Positions 8,612 through 17,245 of a stretch of DNA of 64,000 nt are shown piece by piece (positions within the stretch are counted from its first letter, which is position 1; the number at the start of each line of letters is the position of its first letter). The translations under genes and the position numbers were made by a program. This stretch comes from Gemmatimonas sp. UBA7669 (GTDB lineage: Bacteria; Gemmatimonadota; Gemmatimonadetes; Gemmatimonadales; Gemmatimonadaceae): assembly GCF_002483225.1 (NCBI RefSeq), contig NZ_DLHL01000015.1, positions 71,678 through 135,677 of the forward strand. Reading direction: 5' to 3'. Below the pieces are notes generated by a model, which did no database searches, was not told the origin of the DNA, and saw nothing but the letters and a program-made list of their open reading frames with translations.

Positions 8612-9319
8612 TCATGCGCGCCGGCGGCGCAGGAACGCGAGGCCGACCACGCCGCTCGCGAGCAACCCGAAGGTGCCCGGCTCGGGGACGGCGCTGACGT
8701 TGTATGACACGCGATACGCGCCCTGGTTGTCGCCGTAAAAGCCCGGCTCACCCTGGAAGCTGCCACCGTCGACGATGCCGAAGTAGAGACGGGTTGCACC
8801 GTCAGGCACGAAGAACTGCTGCGTCACGCCGCCGGAGGTCGTGCCGTTCCCCACGAAAAACGTCTGGCCGAGCAGCGGCGAAAGCGTGAGGAAGTCGATC
8901 GACGGGATGGTGAGACGTTCCGGCGCGGTCAGAGGCAGCCCGTCGTCGAGAAAGAGCGCCGCCAGAAATCCCGAGCTCGCGGCGTTCAGTCCGGCAATGC
9001 GGCCCGACGAGTTGATGTTGGTGTTGCCGATCGAGGGGCCATCAGGCGTCGAGGCAAGACACTGGTTGTTCTGGCAGAAGAACGACGACCCTTCGGCGCT
9101 GAGCGTGAGCACGCGCCCCGTGCCGGCCAGGAGGTTGATCGCCAGTGGGGCAAAGCCGCCGCCGGGGGGCGTGTTCTCCGGCGGCGTGGCGGTATACGTA
9201 TTGCCGTCAGCGAGAAACAGGCTGACTCTCGTGTCGATTGAACTCAGTCCGCTCTGCGCGCCGGCTGGTACCAGCGCGCAGGCAGACATCGCCACCATCG
9301 CCATCATCCTTCGCATCAT
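8612..9319 (-). CDS. Exported PEP-CTERM sorting-domain protein
   Basis: About 235 residues from ATG 9319, with GGAG eight bases upstream; the frame extends to 9367. A signal peptide (MMRRMMAMVAMSACALVPAG) is followed by a Gly/Ser/Thr-rich beta-type domain with one Cys pair (FFCQNNQCL). The C-terminus has a textbook PEP-CTERM signal: VPEPGTFGLLASG, a hydrophobic helix, then RRRR. Such proteins are recognised by an exosortase (EpsH/XrtA family) and moved to the cell surface or exopolysaccharide matrix. No exosortase is in the window. The mature domain has no recognised function. Confidence 0.85.
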   Translation of the reverse strand: MMRRMMAMVAMSACALVPAGAQSGLSSIDTRVSLFLADGNTYTATPPENTPPGGGFAPLAINLLAGTGRVLTLSAEGSSFFCQNNQCLASTPDGPSIGNTNINSSGRIAGLNAASSGFLAALFLDDGLPLTAPERLTIPSIDFLTLSPLLGQTFFVGNGTTSGGVTQQFFVPDGATRLYFGIVDGGSFQGEPGFYGDNQGAYRVSYNVSAVPEPGTFGLLASGVVGLAFLRRRRA

Positions 9320-9414
9320 CGCGCACGCTCCGTGAGAAGATGGAACCCAAGATTCCGGGAAGAGCATGCGCGGCGACGCACGTTGACGTCAAGCAAACTC
9401 GGGCGTTGACTCCC

Positions 9415-12279
9415 TCAGTCCATGGTCGTTACCGGCTTCTTGGGCTGCGGAGCCACGACGTCGTTCCAGTTCACCAGGCTGTTGAAGACCATGTTGAACT
9501 CGCCGTGGTTCTGCCAGCGGTAGATGGGATTGTTGGCAAACATGATCACGCGGCCCCGGCCCTTCACCGCGTCGGGCACGTCCACCACGAAGGGGCGGTT
9601 CTTGAGCGAGTCGGCGCCCGTCATGAGCCCCGAGAGCACCGCCTTGTCGCCGCCCACGTAGCGCGCCACCACGTTGGCCTCGTCGGCAATGCCCACCTTG
9701 AACGGCGTGCCGCCCACGTACTTGACCGGAATCGTGGTCTTGCCGAAGCCGTACATGGCCGGATGCTCAGGCCGCACAATTTCCGCCTCCACCAGCGGAC
9801 GCTGCGCCGTGAGCCCTGGCACCGGCGTCTTGTCCACGGTGCGCACCCAGCCGAACTCGATGGGCATGCGCGCGCTCTCCCCAATGGCGATGAGAGTGCC
9901 ACCCTGCTCGAGGAAGCTCTGGAAGGCATCCACGCCTTCCTGACCAAAACCGCCCGTGATGTCATCGGTCTCGCCGTACATGCCCATGAACTTGTACTTG
10001 GGATCCTTCTTGTACGGCACCGGACGCGACGCAGGCTTGGCCATGACCGTGGCCTTGCTCAGGTTCTGCTCGGCCACGAGGATGACGTCGTAGTCGCGAC
10101 GCAGATTGCCCTTGACCACCCGCTCCTTGTAAATGAGGTCGAAGGGCACCTTGAACTCGTCGAAGGTGAGGCGATACCAGCCCAGGCTCTGCGTGCCGGA
10201 CCACTGCGAGTAGATGGCGATGCGCGGCACGTCGGCGTTGTGCGTGGCCACCTTGGGCGCCGCCGGCAACATGGCCGCCGTGAGACCGAGCGAGTCCACC
10301 AGCTTGCGCACGGCGTTGGCGTGCTTGCCGTCGATGATGAACGAGCCCGCGGGATACGTGGTATCGCCCGCCTGGAAGCTGGCCTCAGCCACCTGCATGG
10401 GCACGTTGCGCAGCAAATAGCGCAGCGTGACCATGTGGTTGCTGCCCAGGTGCGCCACGGCGATGGCCGCGTTGCCGCTGCCTGTGACTTTGCCCTTGGG
10501 CACGACCTTGCTCACGAGCGTGGTGGGCACCTTGAGCAAGGTGGAGTCGGCCACTTCCACCACGTCCACGCCAAAGGCGTAGCCCATGCTCCAACCGCTG
10601 TCGTCGTAGGTGGAGAGGCGCGCGTCGGGATACTGCTGCTTCTCCAGGAGGTTCTTGGCAAGACGACCGTAGGGCTGATCGCGCTTGATGACGTAGGAGC
10701 CGGCGGGATAGGTGACGGTGCCGATCTTGACCGGCGCGTTGGCCACGCCCACTTCGATGCGCTGAATGCGCAGCACATTCACGAGCTCCGCCACCTTGGT
10801 CATGTCACGCTGCAGCGGAATGACGTAGCCATAGGGCGCGGTAGTCTTGCCGTGCTCGATGCTGTTGCGCGTCTTCATGTAAAAGTTTTCGAGCACGGTC
10901 TTGGGGAACATGCTCGCGAGCTGCAGCGCCGACAGCACACCGGTCTGCATGTAATTGGCGTTGGAGCGACGCGTGAACGTGGCCACGTCGTTGAAGCCAA
11001 TGGGATTGCCGCGATACCACTCGCGATCCTGCGCCCCGCCGCGGCCCGTGGGCACGTTGCCGCCACGTCCGCCGCCACCGGCGCCACCTGCTGCAGCCGC
11101 CGTGGTGGGGCCCGGACGCTGCGCAGCCGCCATGGCCGCGCTGTCGAGATCCCGACCTGACTGCGTCTCGTACATCTTCATGAGCCCGTTGTGGTTGTAC
11201 GCCACCGAGCCCAGATAGCCCGGGCTCCAACCGTCCATGAAGGCGTGCGTGTACACACCCGGCATGCCCCACTTGGTCATCTGCGCCATTTCCCAGTTGC
11301 CAAACCACGGCAGCTCGGCAAACAGAATGGGATCGAGATTGGGATTCTGCGGCGGTCCACCCGTGTAGGTGTACAGCAGCGGCAGCGACTCATGCAGGTC
11401 GTGCATGATGGGGGGGAACGCCGTGAAATACCAATCGATGATCGCGCGCATCTGCACCAGCTTGATGTTGATGTCGCGATTGTTGTCGTGGTACACGTAC
11501 TTGCCCCAGTAGGGCACGGCACCGGCCGGTGCGCGACCCGCTGTGGACGTGGTGTCACCCGGACGCGCGGCAAAGAGCTCCTGGTTGCGCAGGAACCAAT
11601 CCACGTTGCGGTCGCGGCCATCGGCGTCAGCTGCCGGCGTGATGGACACGTAGAGCTGATCGCGGATCTGGCTCACGATGGGCGACGTTTCCGTGGCCAG
11701 ACGGTACGCGAGCTCCATCAGCATTTCCGAGGGGCCCGTTTCGCCGCTGTGCAGGCCACCCATGAGGTGATAGTGCGGCTTCGTGTCGGCCAGCAGCGTC
11801 TTGATGTCCGCGTCGCTCAGGCCACGCGGGTCGGCGATTTTGGCGAGGTTCTTCTTGTTCTGCTCGAGGCGCGCGAAGTTGGCTTCGCTGGCAATCCACA
11901 CCACGACCAGTTCGCGGCCTTCGTCGGAGCGCCCAATGGACTCCACGCGCACACGCGGCGTGGCGGCCGCCAAGGCGCGATAGTAGGCCAGCTGCTTCTC
12001 GTAGTACGTGAGAATGCGCGGCGCGCCGACGTGGTAACCCAGAAAGTCGCGCGGCGTGGGAATGCCGGGCACGATGGGCAGGTGATCGACCAGGGGGCTG
12101 ATGTGCTTCTTGTTGGCCAGCCACTCCTTCTGCGCCTGCTCGAAGGTGGGATCCTGCTTCTGATTGGGATCGCGGGTATCGAGTGAGGCCTGTTGGGCCG
12201 AGAGCCCCAGCGGCAGGGCCAGCAGCGGGGCACAGAGCAGCGCCGAGAGGGAACGGCGAATGCGTCCGACGTGAGACAC
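9415..12279 (-). CDS. Secreted M14-family zinc carboxypeptidase-like protein
   Basis: A 954-residue exported protein starting at GTG 12279 with GGAG six bases upstream. A signal peptide (residues 1-29, cleaved near LSAQQ) precedes an M14 peptidase domain at about 75-420. Zinc ligands fit HSGE (H177, E180) plus a downstream His in IMHDLHES (H293 or H296). A likely catalytic Glu is in MYETQSG. A Gly/Arg-rich insert (GGAGGGGRGG, about 400) separates it from a long C-terminal region that resembles a glutamine-amidotransferase-like fold; its function is unclear. Large M14 proteins of this kind are common in Gemmatimonadota and related groups and probably scavenge peptides in the periplasm. Divergent from the histidine kinase gene. 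Confidence 0.85.
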   Translation of the reverse strand: MSHVGRIRRSLSALLCAPLLALPLGLSAQQASLDTRDPNQKQDPTFEQAQKEWLANKKHISPLVDHLPIVPGIPTPRDFLGYHVGAPRILTYYEKQLAYYRALAAATPRVRVESIGRSDEGRELVVVWIASEANFARLEQNKKNLAKIADPRGLSDADIKTLLADTKPHYHLMGGLHSGETGPSEMLMELAYRLATETSPIVSQIRDQLYVSITPAADADGRDRNVDWFLRNQELFAARPGDTTSTAGRAPAGAVPYWGKYVYHDNNRDINIKLVQMRAIIDWYFTAFPPIMHDLHESLPLLYTYTGGPPQNPNLDPILFAELPWFGNWEMAQMTKWGMPGVYTHAFMDGWSPGYLGSVAYNHNGLMKMYETQSGRDLDSAAMAAAQRPGPTTAAAAGGAGGGGRGGNVPTGRGGAQDREWYRGNPIGFNDVATFTRRSNANYMQTGVLSALQLASMFPKTVLENFYMKTRNSIEHGKTTAPYGYVIPLQRDMTKVAELVNVLRIQRIEVGVANAPVKIGTVTYPAGSYVIKRDQPYGRLAKNLLEKQQYPDARLSTYDDSGWSMGYAFGVDVVEVADSTLLKVPTTLVSKVVPKGKVTGSGNAAIAVAHLGSNHMVTLRYLLRNVPMQVAEASFQAGDTTYPAGSFIIDGKHANAVRKLVDSLGLTAAMLPAAPKVATHNADVPRIAIYSQWSGTQSLGWYRLTFDEFKVPFDLIYKERVVKGNLRRDYDVILVAEQNLSKATVMAKPASRPVPYKKDPKYKFMGMYGETDDITGGFGQEGVDAFQSFLEQGGTLIAIGESARMPIEFGWVRTVDKTPVPGLTAQRPLVEAEIVRPEHPAMYGFGKTTIPVKYVGGTPFKVGIADEANVVARYVGGDKAVLSGLMTGADSLKNRPFVVDVPDAVKGRGRVIMFANNPIYRWQNHGEFNMVFNSLVNWNDVVAPQPKKPVTTMD

Positions 12280-12449
12280 GAAGCACTCCGGGGTGCAGCG
12301 GGGAGGAAATGCGGGAACCTGACGATTCTACGCAGGGGCCCGGGCCGTCGTTAGGTGGAAACCGGGCCGCCAACCGGGCCACGCCACTTTGCAGGACTCT
12401 GACATTCGGGCCTCCCGAGTGGGCCAACGTCGCCGCCAATTTGTCGGAA

Positions 12450-12479
12450 GGCCCCGTGGACCTGTGTGGTTGCGGGGCC
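12450..12479 (+). promoter_or_regulatory. Hairpin in the leader of the histidine kinase gene
   Basis: GGCCCCG (12450-12456) pairs with CGGGGCC (12473-12479), ending about ten bases before the GGAG ribosome site of the kinase gene. It lies in the 220-bp divergent region shared with the M14 peptidase gene. It could affect initiation; no clear -35/-10 pair was found. Confidence 0.3.
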
Positions 12480-12499
12480 GTCACTCACCGGAGACCGCG

Positions 12500-13750
12500 A
12501 TGCTCGTCCCTGCCCCACGTGTGGGCCGCTCCCCCACCTCGGACTTCACCGTGCTGCTCAGCCTCGTGGGGGGGCTGCTGCTCTGGCTGGTGCTGGCGTC
12601 CTACAGCCTGGGACGGGCGCAGCAGAAGGCGGGGCTTCGCCTGCAGCGTGAGGTGGCCTTGTACGTGGCGGCAACGGCCGGTCCCAGCTCCGGACTGGCA
12701 CCTGCGCGCGACGCGTCAGCGCTCGACGCGTCAGCGCGCGACGCGTCAGTGCGCGACGCGATGCAGCGTCTGCTCGACAGCACCGGCCTGGCGCTGGAGC
12801 CCGTGGCGGCTCGCGGCGAGACCATCAGCGCGGGCCAGCCGCTGGCGGAGTTGGCATCCGCCGGGGCGCGGCAGACCGTCGTGCGCCGGAGTGACACACC
12901 GGGCTTGCCCATGGCACCCGGCATGTCGCAGGCGCTGCAGGTGTTCGTGAGCGTAGGCTTGGCCCTCACCTGCATTCTGGGTGCGTGGGTGCTGCTGCGC
13001 CTGCAGCGTGAGCATCTGTCCACCACCCAGCGCTCCAACTTCGTGCGTGTGGTGTCGCACGAACTGCGCACCCCACTCGCGCAGATTCTGCTCTTTGCGG
13101 AAACCTTGCGTCTTGGACGCACGCGCAACGAGGCCGAGCGCGATCTCGCCATCCGCGCCATAGATCAGGAAGCACGTCGGCTCTCGCGGCTGGTGGAGAA
13201 CGTGCTGCGCTTCACACGCATTGAACATGGCACACACGCGCTGAGTCTCGAGGCCGTGGAGGTGCGCAGCGTGGTGACGGACGTCGCCACGCAATTCGCG
13301 CCGCTGGTATCCGATGTGCGCATCGAAACGCACTTGCCCGCGGCCTCGGTGCGCGCGCTCGCTGATGCCGACGCGCTGCGGCAGGTGCTGCTCAACCTGC
13401 TGGACAACGCGGTCAAGTACGGGCCCACATCACAGGTGGTACGGGTGACCGTGCATGCCGCCGGCTCCCAGGTGGAGGTCTACGTGGACGATGAAGGACC
13501 GGGCGTGGCCGATGCCGACCGTGAACGCCTGTGGCACGCCTTCGAGCGGGGCCCGCAGCGCTCGGCAGACGATGGTGGCCTGCGGCGTCCCGACGCCGGC
13601 ACCGGGCTTGGTCTCACCATTGTGCGCACCCTGGTGGAGGGCATGGACGGCCACGTGGCCTGCACCGCGCGGCCCGATGGGGCGCGTGGCGCACGTTTTC
13701 TGGTGACGCTGCGCAGCGCCGAGTCCCTGCGCGTGGCGAGCGCCGCCTGA
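12500..13750 (+). CDS. Membrane sensor histidine kinase
   Basis: 416 residues from ATG 12500 (GGAG seven bases upstream). TM1 at about 17-36 and TM2 at about 147-167 bracket a 110-residue extracytoplasmic sensor segment with no recognised domain and a short repeat (DAS/RDAS). There is no obvious HAMP domain: the HisKA helix starts soon after TM2. The phospho-acceptor is H187 in SHELRTP (186-192). The ATPase domain shows the N box LLNLLDNAVKYG (N303), G1 DDEGPGVAD and G2 GTGLGLTIV. It is followed 13 bases later by an OmpR-type regulator, its presumed partner. The signal is unknown. Confidence 0.93.
   Translation: MLVPAPRVGRSPTSDFTVLLSLVGGLLLWLVLASYSLGRAQQKAGLRLQREVALYVAATAGPSSGLAPARDASALDASARDASVRDAMQRLLDSTGLALEPVAARGETISAGQPLAELASAGARQTVVRRSDTPGLPMAPGMSQALQVFVSVGLALTCILGAWVLLRLQREHLSTTQRSNFVRVVSHELRTPLAQILLFAETLRLGRTRNEAERDLAIRAIDQEARRLSRLVENVLRFTRIEHGTHALSLEAVEVRSVVTDVATQFAPLVSDVRIETHLPAASVRALADADALRQVLLNLLDNAVKYGPTSQVVRVTVHAAGSQVEVYVDDEGPGVADADRERLWHAFERGPQRSADDGGLRRPDAGTGLGLTIVRTLVEGMDGHVACTARPDGARGARFLVTLRSAESLRVASAA
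12706..12760 (+). repeat. 15-bp in-frame tandem repeat in the kinase sensor domain
   Basis: GCGCGACGCGTCAGC-type units start at 12706, 12721, 12736 and 12751 (3.7 copies, few mismatches) and encode RDASALDASARDASVRDA. Changes in copy number would lengthen or shorten the sensor domain by five residues without a frameshift. Confidence 0.9.
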
Positions 13751-13781
13751 TGCATGTCAAGACATGTGCACCAACGATGAT

Positions 13782-14555
13782 ATGAGCCCAGCCCCCCCGA
13801 TTCTGCTGGTGGAAGACAACGCCCTCTTGGCCGCCGGCGTGCGCAGCAACCTCGAATTCGAAGGCTACGAGGTGCTCGCGTGCGACACGGGGCGTGAGGG
13901 GCTGCGTCTGGCCTACGAGGCCTGTCCGGCGCTGATCATCCTCGATGTGCTGCTGCCCGACACCGACGGGTTCCGGGTGCTGCGGGAGTTGCGCGATCAT
14001 GGCATCAGCACGCCCGTTCTGATGCTCACGGCCCTCGGTGAAGAGGCCGACAAGGTGCGCGGGTTTCGCTTTGGCGCCGATGACTATGTCACCAAACCGT
14101 TCGGGCTGATGGAGCTGATGGCCCGTGTGGCGGCCCTGCTGCGCCGGGCGCAGGGTACTCCCGCGCCAGCCACAATCCCGGACACGGCGGCAGCCGCTGA
14201 GCTGAGTGCTGCGGTGCATATTGGCCCGATTGCGGTCGATGTCGCCACGCGCACGGTGACGCGTGACGGAACCGTGGTGCCGTTGCGTCCACGCGAATTT
14301 GACTTGCTGCTGGCCCTGCTCCGCCGCGACGGACGCCTTGTGTCCCGCGACACGCTGTTGCGTGAAGTGTGGGGGTACGGCGACCAGGTGCAGAGTCGCA
14401 CGGTGGACACCCACATGGCCGAACTGCGGCGCAAGCTGGAAGACGATCCGGCTGCGCCGCAGTGGCTCCTCACGGTGCGAAAGGCCGGTTACCGGCTGGC
14501 GGTGGACGACACGGCCGATGCGCGTCGCACGCCGGCTGCGCGTGAGCGGCCGTAG
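13782..14555 (+). CDS. OmpR-family response regulator
   Basis: 257 residues from ATG 13782 (MSPAPPILLVEDN); an in-frame ATG at 13764 would add six residues, and neither has a strong ribosome site. The receiver domain has acidic E11-D12, phospho-acceptor D55 in IILDVLLPD and K104 in YVTKPFG. A C-terminal winged helix (about 150-245) ends RKAGYRLAVDD. This is the expected partner of the preceding kinase. A palindrome CATGTC-AA-GACATG (13753-13766) lies between the two genes. The last 67 bases overlap the convergent permease gene; the overlapped tail lies beyond the winged helix. Confidence 0.93.
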   Translation: MSPAPPILLVEDNALLAAGVRSNLEFEGYEVLACDTGREGLRLAYEACPALIILDVLLPDTDGFRVLRELRDHGISTPVLMLTALGEEADKVRGFRFGADDYVTKPFGLMELMARVAALLRRAQGTPAPATIPDTAAAAELSAAVHIGPIAVDVATRTVTRDGTVVPLRPREFDLLLALLRRDGRLVSRDTLLREVWGYGDQVQSRTVDTHMAELRRKLEDDPAAPQWLLTVRKAGYRLAVDDTADARRTPAARERP

Positions 14556-15976
14556 GCGAAATACACCACGAAGCCCAGTGCCAGCCAGGCAATGAGTCGC
14601 AGCCAGGTGTCGAGCGGCAGGCTCACCATCTGCAACAGACAGGCAAAGGCGGCGCCCAGTGGCACCCAGGGCACGAAGGGCGTGCGGAAGGGGCGCGGGG
14701 CATTGGGCTCGGTGCGCCGCAGCACGATCACGCCGATGGACACCAGCACGAAGGCCAGCAAGGTCCCGATGCTGGTGAGCTCGCCCAGCGTGCTGATGGG
14801 TGTAAAGCCCGCCACCGCTGCAATGACCACGGCCACCAAGGCCGTGGAGCGATGCGGCGTGCGGAATCGCGGATGCACCTGCGAAAAGAGTCCGGGCAGC
14901 AGACCATCCCGGCTCATGCTGAAAAACACGCGCGTCTGCCCCAGCATGGTCACGATCATCGTGCTGAAGAGGCCGAACAGGGCGCTGACCTTGATGAAGG
15001 GGCTGAGCCAGCGCACGCCGGTGGCATCGATACCCACAGCCAGCGGGTCGGGCACATTGAGCTGCGCATAGGGCACAATGCCGGTGAGCACGATGGCCAC
15101 GCCCACATAAATCACGGTGCAGATGGCGAGACTGCCCAGCATGCCGCGTGGCATGTCGCGCTGCGGGTTGCGCGCCTCCTGCGCCGCGGTCGACACGGAG
15201 TCGAAGCCCACGTAGGCAAAGAACATGATGCCCGCGCCGCGCAGCACACCGCTCCAACCAAAGGCGCCAAACGTGCCCTCATTGGCCGGCAGGAAAGGCG
15301 TGAGATTTTCGGCGCGCACGTACTGCGCCCCCACGCCGATGAACACCAGTAGCACACAGCACTTGAGCACCACCAGCACCGTGTTCACACCGGCCGACTG
15401 CTTGATGCCACGAATGAGCAAGGCCGCCACCACAAACACGATCAAGGCGGCTGGCAAGTTGAACAGGCCGGTGGCCGTGGCGCCATCGGGCGCGCGCAGC
15501 GCCGTGCCGGGCGCGCCGGTCAGTGCCAAGGGTATATGCAACCCCAGATCGCGCAGAAAACTCACGAGATAGCCCGACCAGCCCACGGCAATGGTGGCCG
15601 TGGCCAGTGCGTACTCGAGCACCAGGTCCCAGCCGATGATCCACGCGAACACTTCGCCCACGGTAGCATAGGCATAGGTGTAGGCGCTGCCCGCCACAGG
15701 CACGAGCGCCGCAAACTCGGCATAACACAAGCCCGCCAGCGCACAGGCCACCGCCGAGAGCAGCATGCTGATGACGAGGGCCGGACCGGCGTGCTGCGAG
15801 GCCGCCACCCCGGTGAAGACGAAGATGCCGGTGCCGATGACCGAGCCAATGCCGAGGGCCGTGAGCTCTCGCACGCCGAGTGAACGGGCGAGCAGGCCGC
15901 GTTCCGCCTCCGCCTGCAGGGCGGCAAGTGGCTTGCGGACGAACAGCGAACTGGTGGGTGGTGCAGACCGTGCCAT
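14489..15976 (-). CDS. APC-superfamily amino-acid permease
   Basis: A 495-residue polytopic membrane protein with about 12-13 hydrophobic segments. It looks like the cationic amino-acid transporter/YfnA branch of the APC family: the first helix carries GIGSVIGTGIFVFTG with the substrate-binding unwound glycine motif, then YAEFAALVPVAGSAYTYAYA, and FFAYVGFDSVSTAAQEARNP in TM6-7. The substrate cannot be told from sequence. Its 3' end overlaps the convergent response-regulator gene by 67 bp. The start is 54 bases downstream of the AraC-type regulator stop on the same strand, so the two may be co-transcribed. Confidence 0.9.
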   Translation of the reverse strand: MARSAPPTSSLFVRKPLAALQAEAERGLLARSLGVRELTALGIGSVIGTGIFVFTGVAASQHAGPALVISMLLSAVACALAGLCYAEFAALVPVAGSAYTYAYATVGEVFAWIIGWDLVLEYALATATIAVGWSGYLVSFLRDLGLHIPLALTGAPGTALRAPDGATATGLFNLPAALIVFVVAALLIRGIKQSAGVNTVLVVLKCCVLLVFIGVGAQYVRAENLTPFLPANEGTFGAFGWSGVLRGAGIMFFAYVGFDSVSTAAQEARNPQRDMPRGMLGSLAICTVIYVGVAIVLTGIVPYAQLNVPDPLAVGIDATGVRWLSPFIKVSALFGLFSTMIVTMLGQTRVFFSMSRDGLLPGLFSQVHPRFRTPHRSTALVAVVIAAVAGFTPISTLGELTSIGTLLAFVLVSIGVIVLRRTEPNAPRPFRTPFVPWVPLGAAFACLLQMVSLPLDTWLRLIAWLALGFVVYFAYGRSRAAGVRRASAVSSTASR

Positions 15977-16030
15977 GCGGGCTCCATGAGTGAGAGGAGT
16001 GACATCCGCATGGTGGGCTGTCGGTCTGCT

Positions 16031-17128
16031 TCAGCGCATCGGCTGCTGTGTCAGCGTTGTGCCAGAGATCGGTGAGCGCGACGCGTCGGCAAACGATGGA
16101 ATGGCGAAGCGCTTGCGATACGTACCTGGCGAAAGGCCCGTGACCCGTTTGAACAATCGTCGGAAGAAGGCGGGGTCCTCGTATCCCACCTGCCAGCCCA
16201 CCTGCTCCACCGGTACATCGGTGCGCTCGAGTCGTCGCTTGGCCTGCTCCACACGCAGCGATTGCACGTACACAATGGGGGCCACGCCAGTGGCCACGGT
16301 GAAGCGGCGTTTGAAGGTGCGCGGCGCGAGGCGCGACTGCCGAATCATTTCTTCGACGGGGTTCGCAACCTGGTAGTGCGCATCGAGCCAGGTTTGCGCC
16401 TGCACGATCTCGGCGTCCCCGTGATCCCGCCGACCTTCGAAGACCATGTAGGGCGTGAGACCATCCTGATGCCACTGCAGCGCAAAGGACCGCGCCACTT
16501 CCTGCGCCGCCACCGCACCGGCGAAGCGCGCGATGAGGTACAGCACGAGGTCGTGCCACGCCATGGACGCACCGGAGCTCACCAGATCATCACGGCCGCC
16601 TGACACAACGAGCACCCGTTCCGGATGCACCTGCACCTGCGGGTGCGCGCGACGGAAAGCCTCGGCGTACCCGAAGTGCACCGTGGCATGCTGTGCATCG
16701 AACAGGCCGGTTTCCCCGAGGAGAAAGATTCCGGAGCAGGCCGAGCAGAGAATTGCCCCCTGCGCGTGCATGGCGCGCAACCATGCCACGAGTGCGGGAT
16801 AGCGGCCGATCTGCCAACCTTCGGGCCCGAGCAGAATGGATGGCACGATGACGATGTCGGTGCTGCGCACCTCGTCGACGGCACGCTGCACCATGGTCGG
16901 CACCCCACTGGCCAGCATGAGGGGGCCGCGCGCTGCGCCCACGATGTCCACCTGGAACGGCGGCGGTGCGGGCGCCGCCCCTGGCGCCGGCGTCATGAAC
17001 GCAAAGGCATTCATGACGTCGAAGACGCCGCTGAGCGTGGACAGCACGGCGTCCGGGATGGCCAGCAGGCTCACATGGCGAGTGCTGGTGCCGGGGATGG
17101 TGGCACGAATGGACCGGTTCCGGGTCAT
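16031..17128 (-). CDS. GlxA-like AraC-family transcriptional regulator with DJ-1/PfpI domain
   Basis: 365 residues from ATG 17128 (MTRNRSIRAT), with AGGGG just upstream. The frame stays open to 18403, but that part lies opposite the methyltransferase gene and is a shadow. The N-terminal DJ-1/PfpI-like domain (about 17-195) contains LCSACSGIFLLGETGLFD with the nucleophile-elbow Cys near 131. The C-terminus (about 255-350) has two AraC helix-turn-helix motifs: RLAPRTFKRRFTVATG and VGYEDPAFFRRLFKRVTG. It is divergent from the methyltransferase with 117 bp between starts, so it probably controls that gene and itself. The effector is unknown. Confidence 0.9.
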   Translation of the reverse strand: MTRNRSIRATIPGTSTRHVSLLAIPDAVLSTLSGVFDVMNAFAFMTPAPGAAPAPPPFQVDIVGAARGPLMLASGVPTMVQRAVDEVRSTDIVIVPSILLGPEGWQIGRYPALVAWLRAMHAQGAILCSACSGIFLLGETGLFDAQHATVHFGYAEAFRRAHPQVQVHPERVLVVSGGRDDLVSSGASMAWHDLVLYLIARFAGAVAAQEVARSFALQWHQDGLTPYMVFEGRRDHGDAEIVQAQTWLDAHYQVANPVEEMIRQSRLAPRTFKRRFTVATGVAPIVYVQSLRVEQAKRRLERTDVPVEQVGWQVGYEDPAFFRRLFKRVTGLSPGTYRKRFAIPSFADASRSPISGTTLTQQPMR

Positions 17129-17180
17129 GTTGCCCCTGAAGGCCGTGCCACCGGCGGGCGATCGTGCACGAGCAGTACCG

Positions 17181-17228
17181 CACGTCGCACAACACGTCGT
17201 GCCCCACATCGTCCCGTACATCGTCCCG
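17181..17228. repeat. Four-copy 12-bp-period repeat in the divergent promoter region
   Basis: ACGTCG, ACGTCG, ACATCG and ACATCG begin at exactly 17182, 17194, 17206 and 17218, inside 12-bp units of the form CAC(G/A)TCGTCCCG. The array lies between the AraC-type regulator start and the methyltransferase start. It is about the right size for an operator region, with roughly one helical turn per unit. Confidence 0.75.
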
Positions 17229-17245
17229 CACACACCAGGTGATTC

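Noticed and set aside
9238..11160. Plus-strand 640-residue open frame
   Set aside because: Antisense to the M14 peptidase; His/Arg/Ala-rich shadow composition, no motif.
13753..13766. Palindrome CATGTC-AA-GACATG as an operator
   Set aside because: It lies between the kinase and regulator genes, probably within their shared transcript, and a six-base half-site may be chance; kept only as a note.
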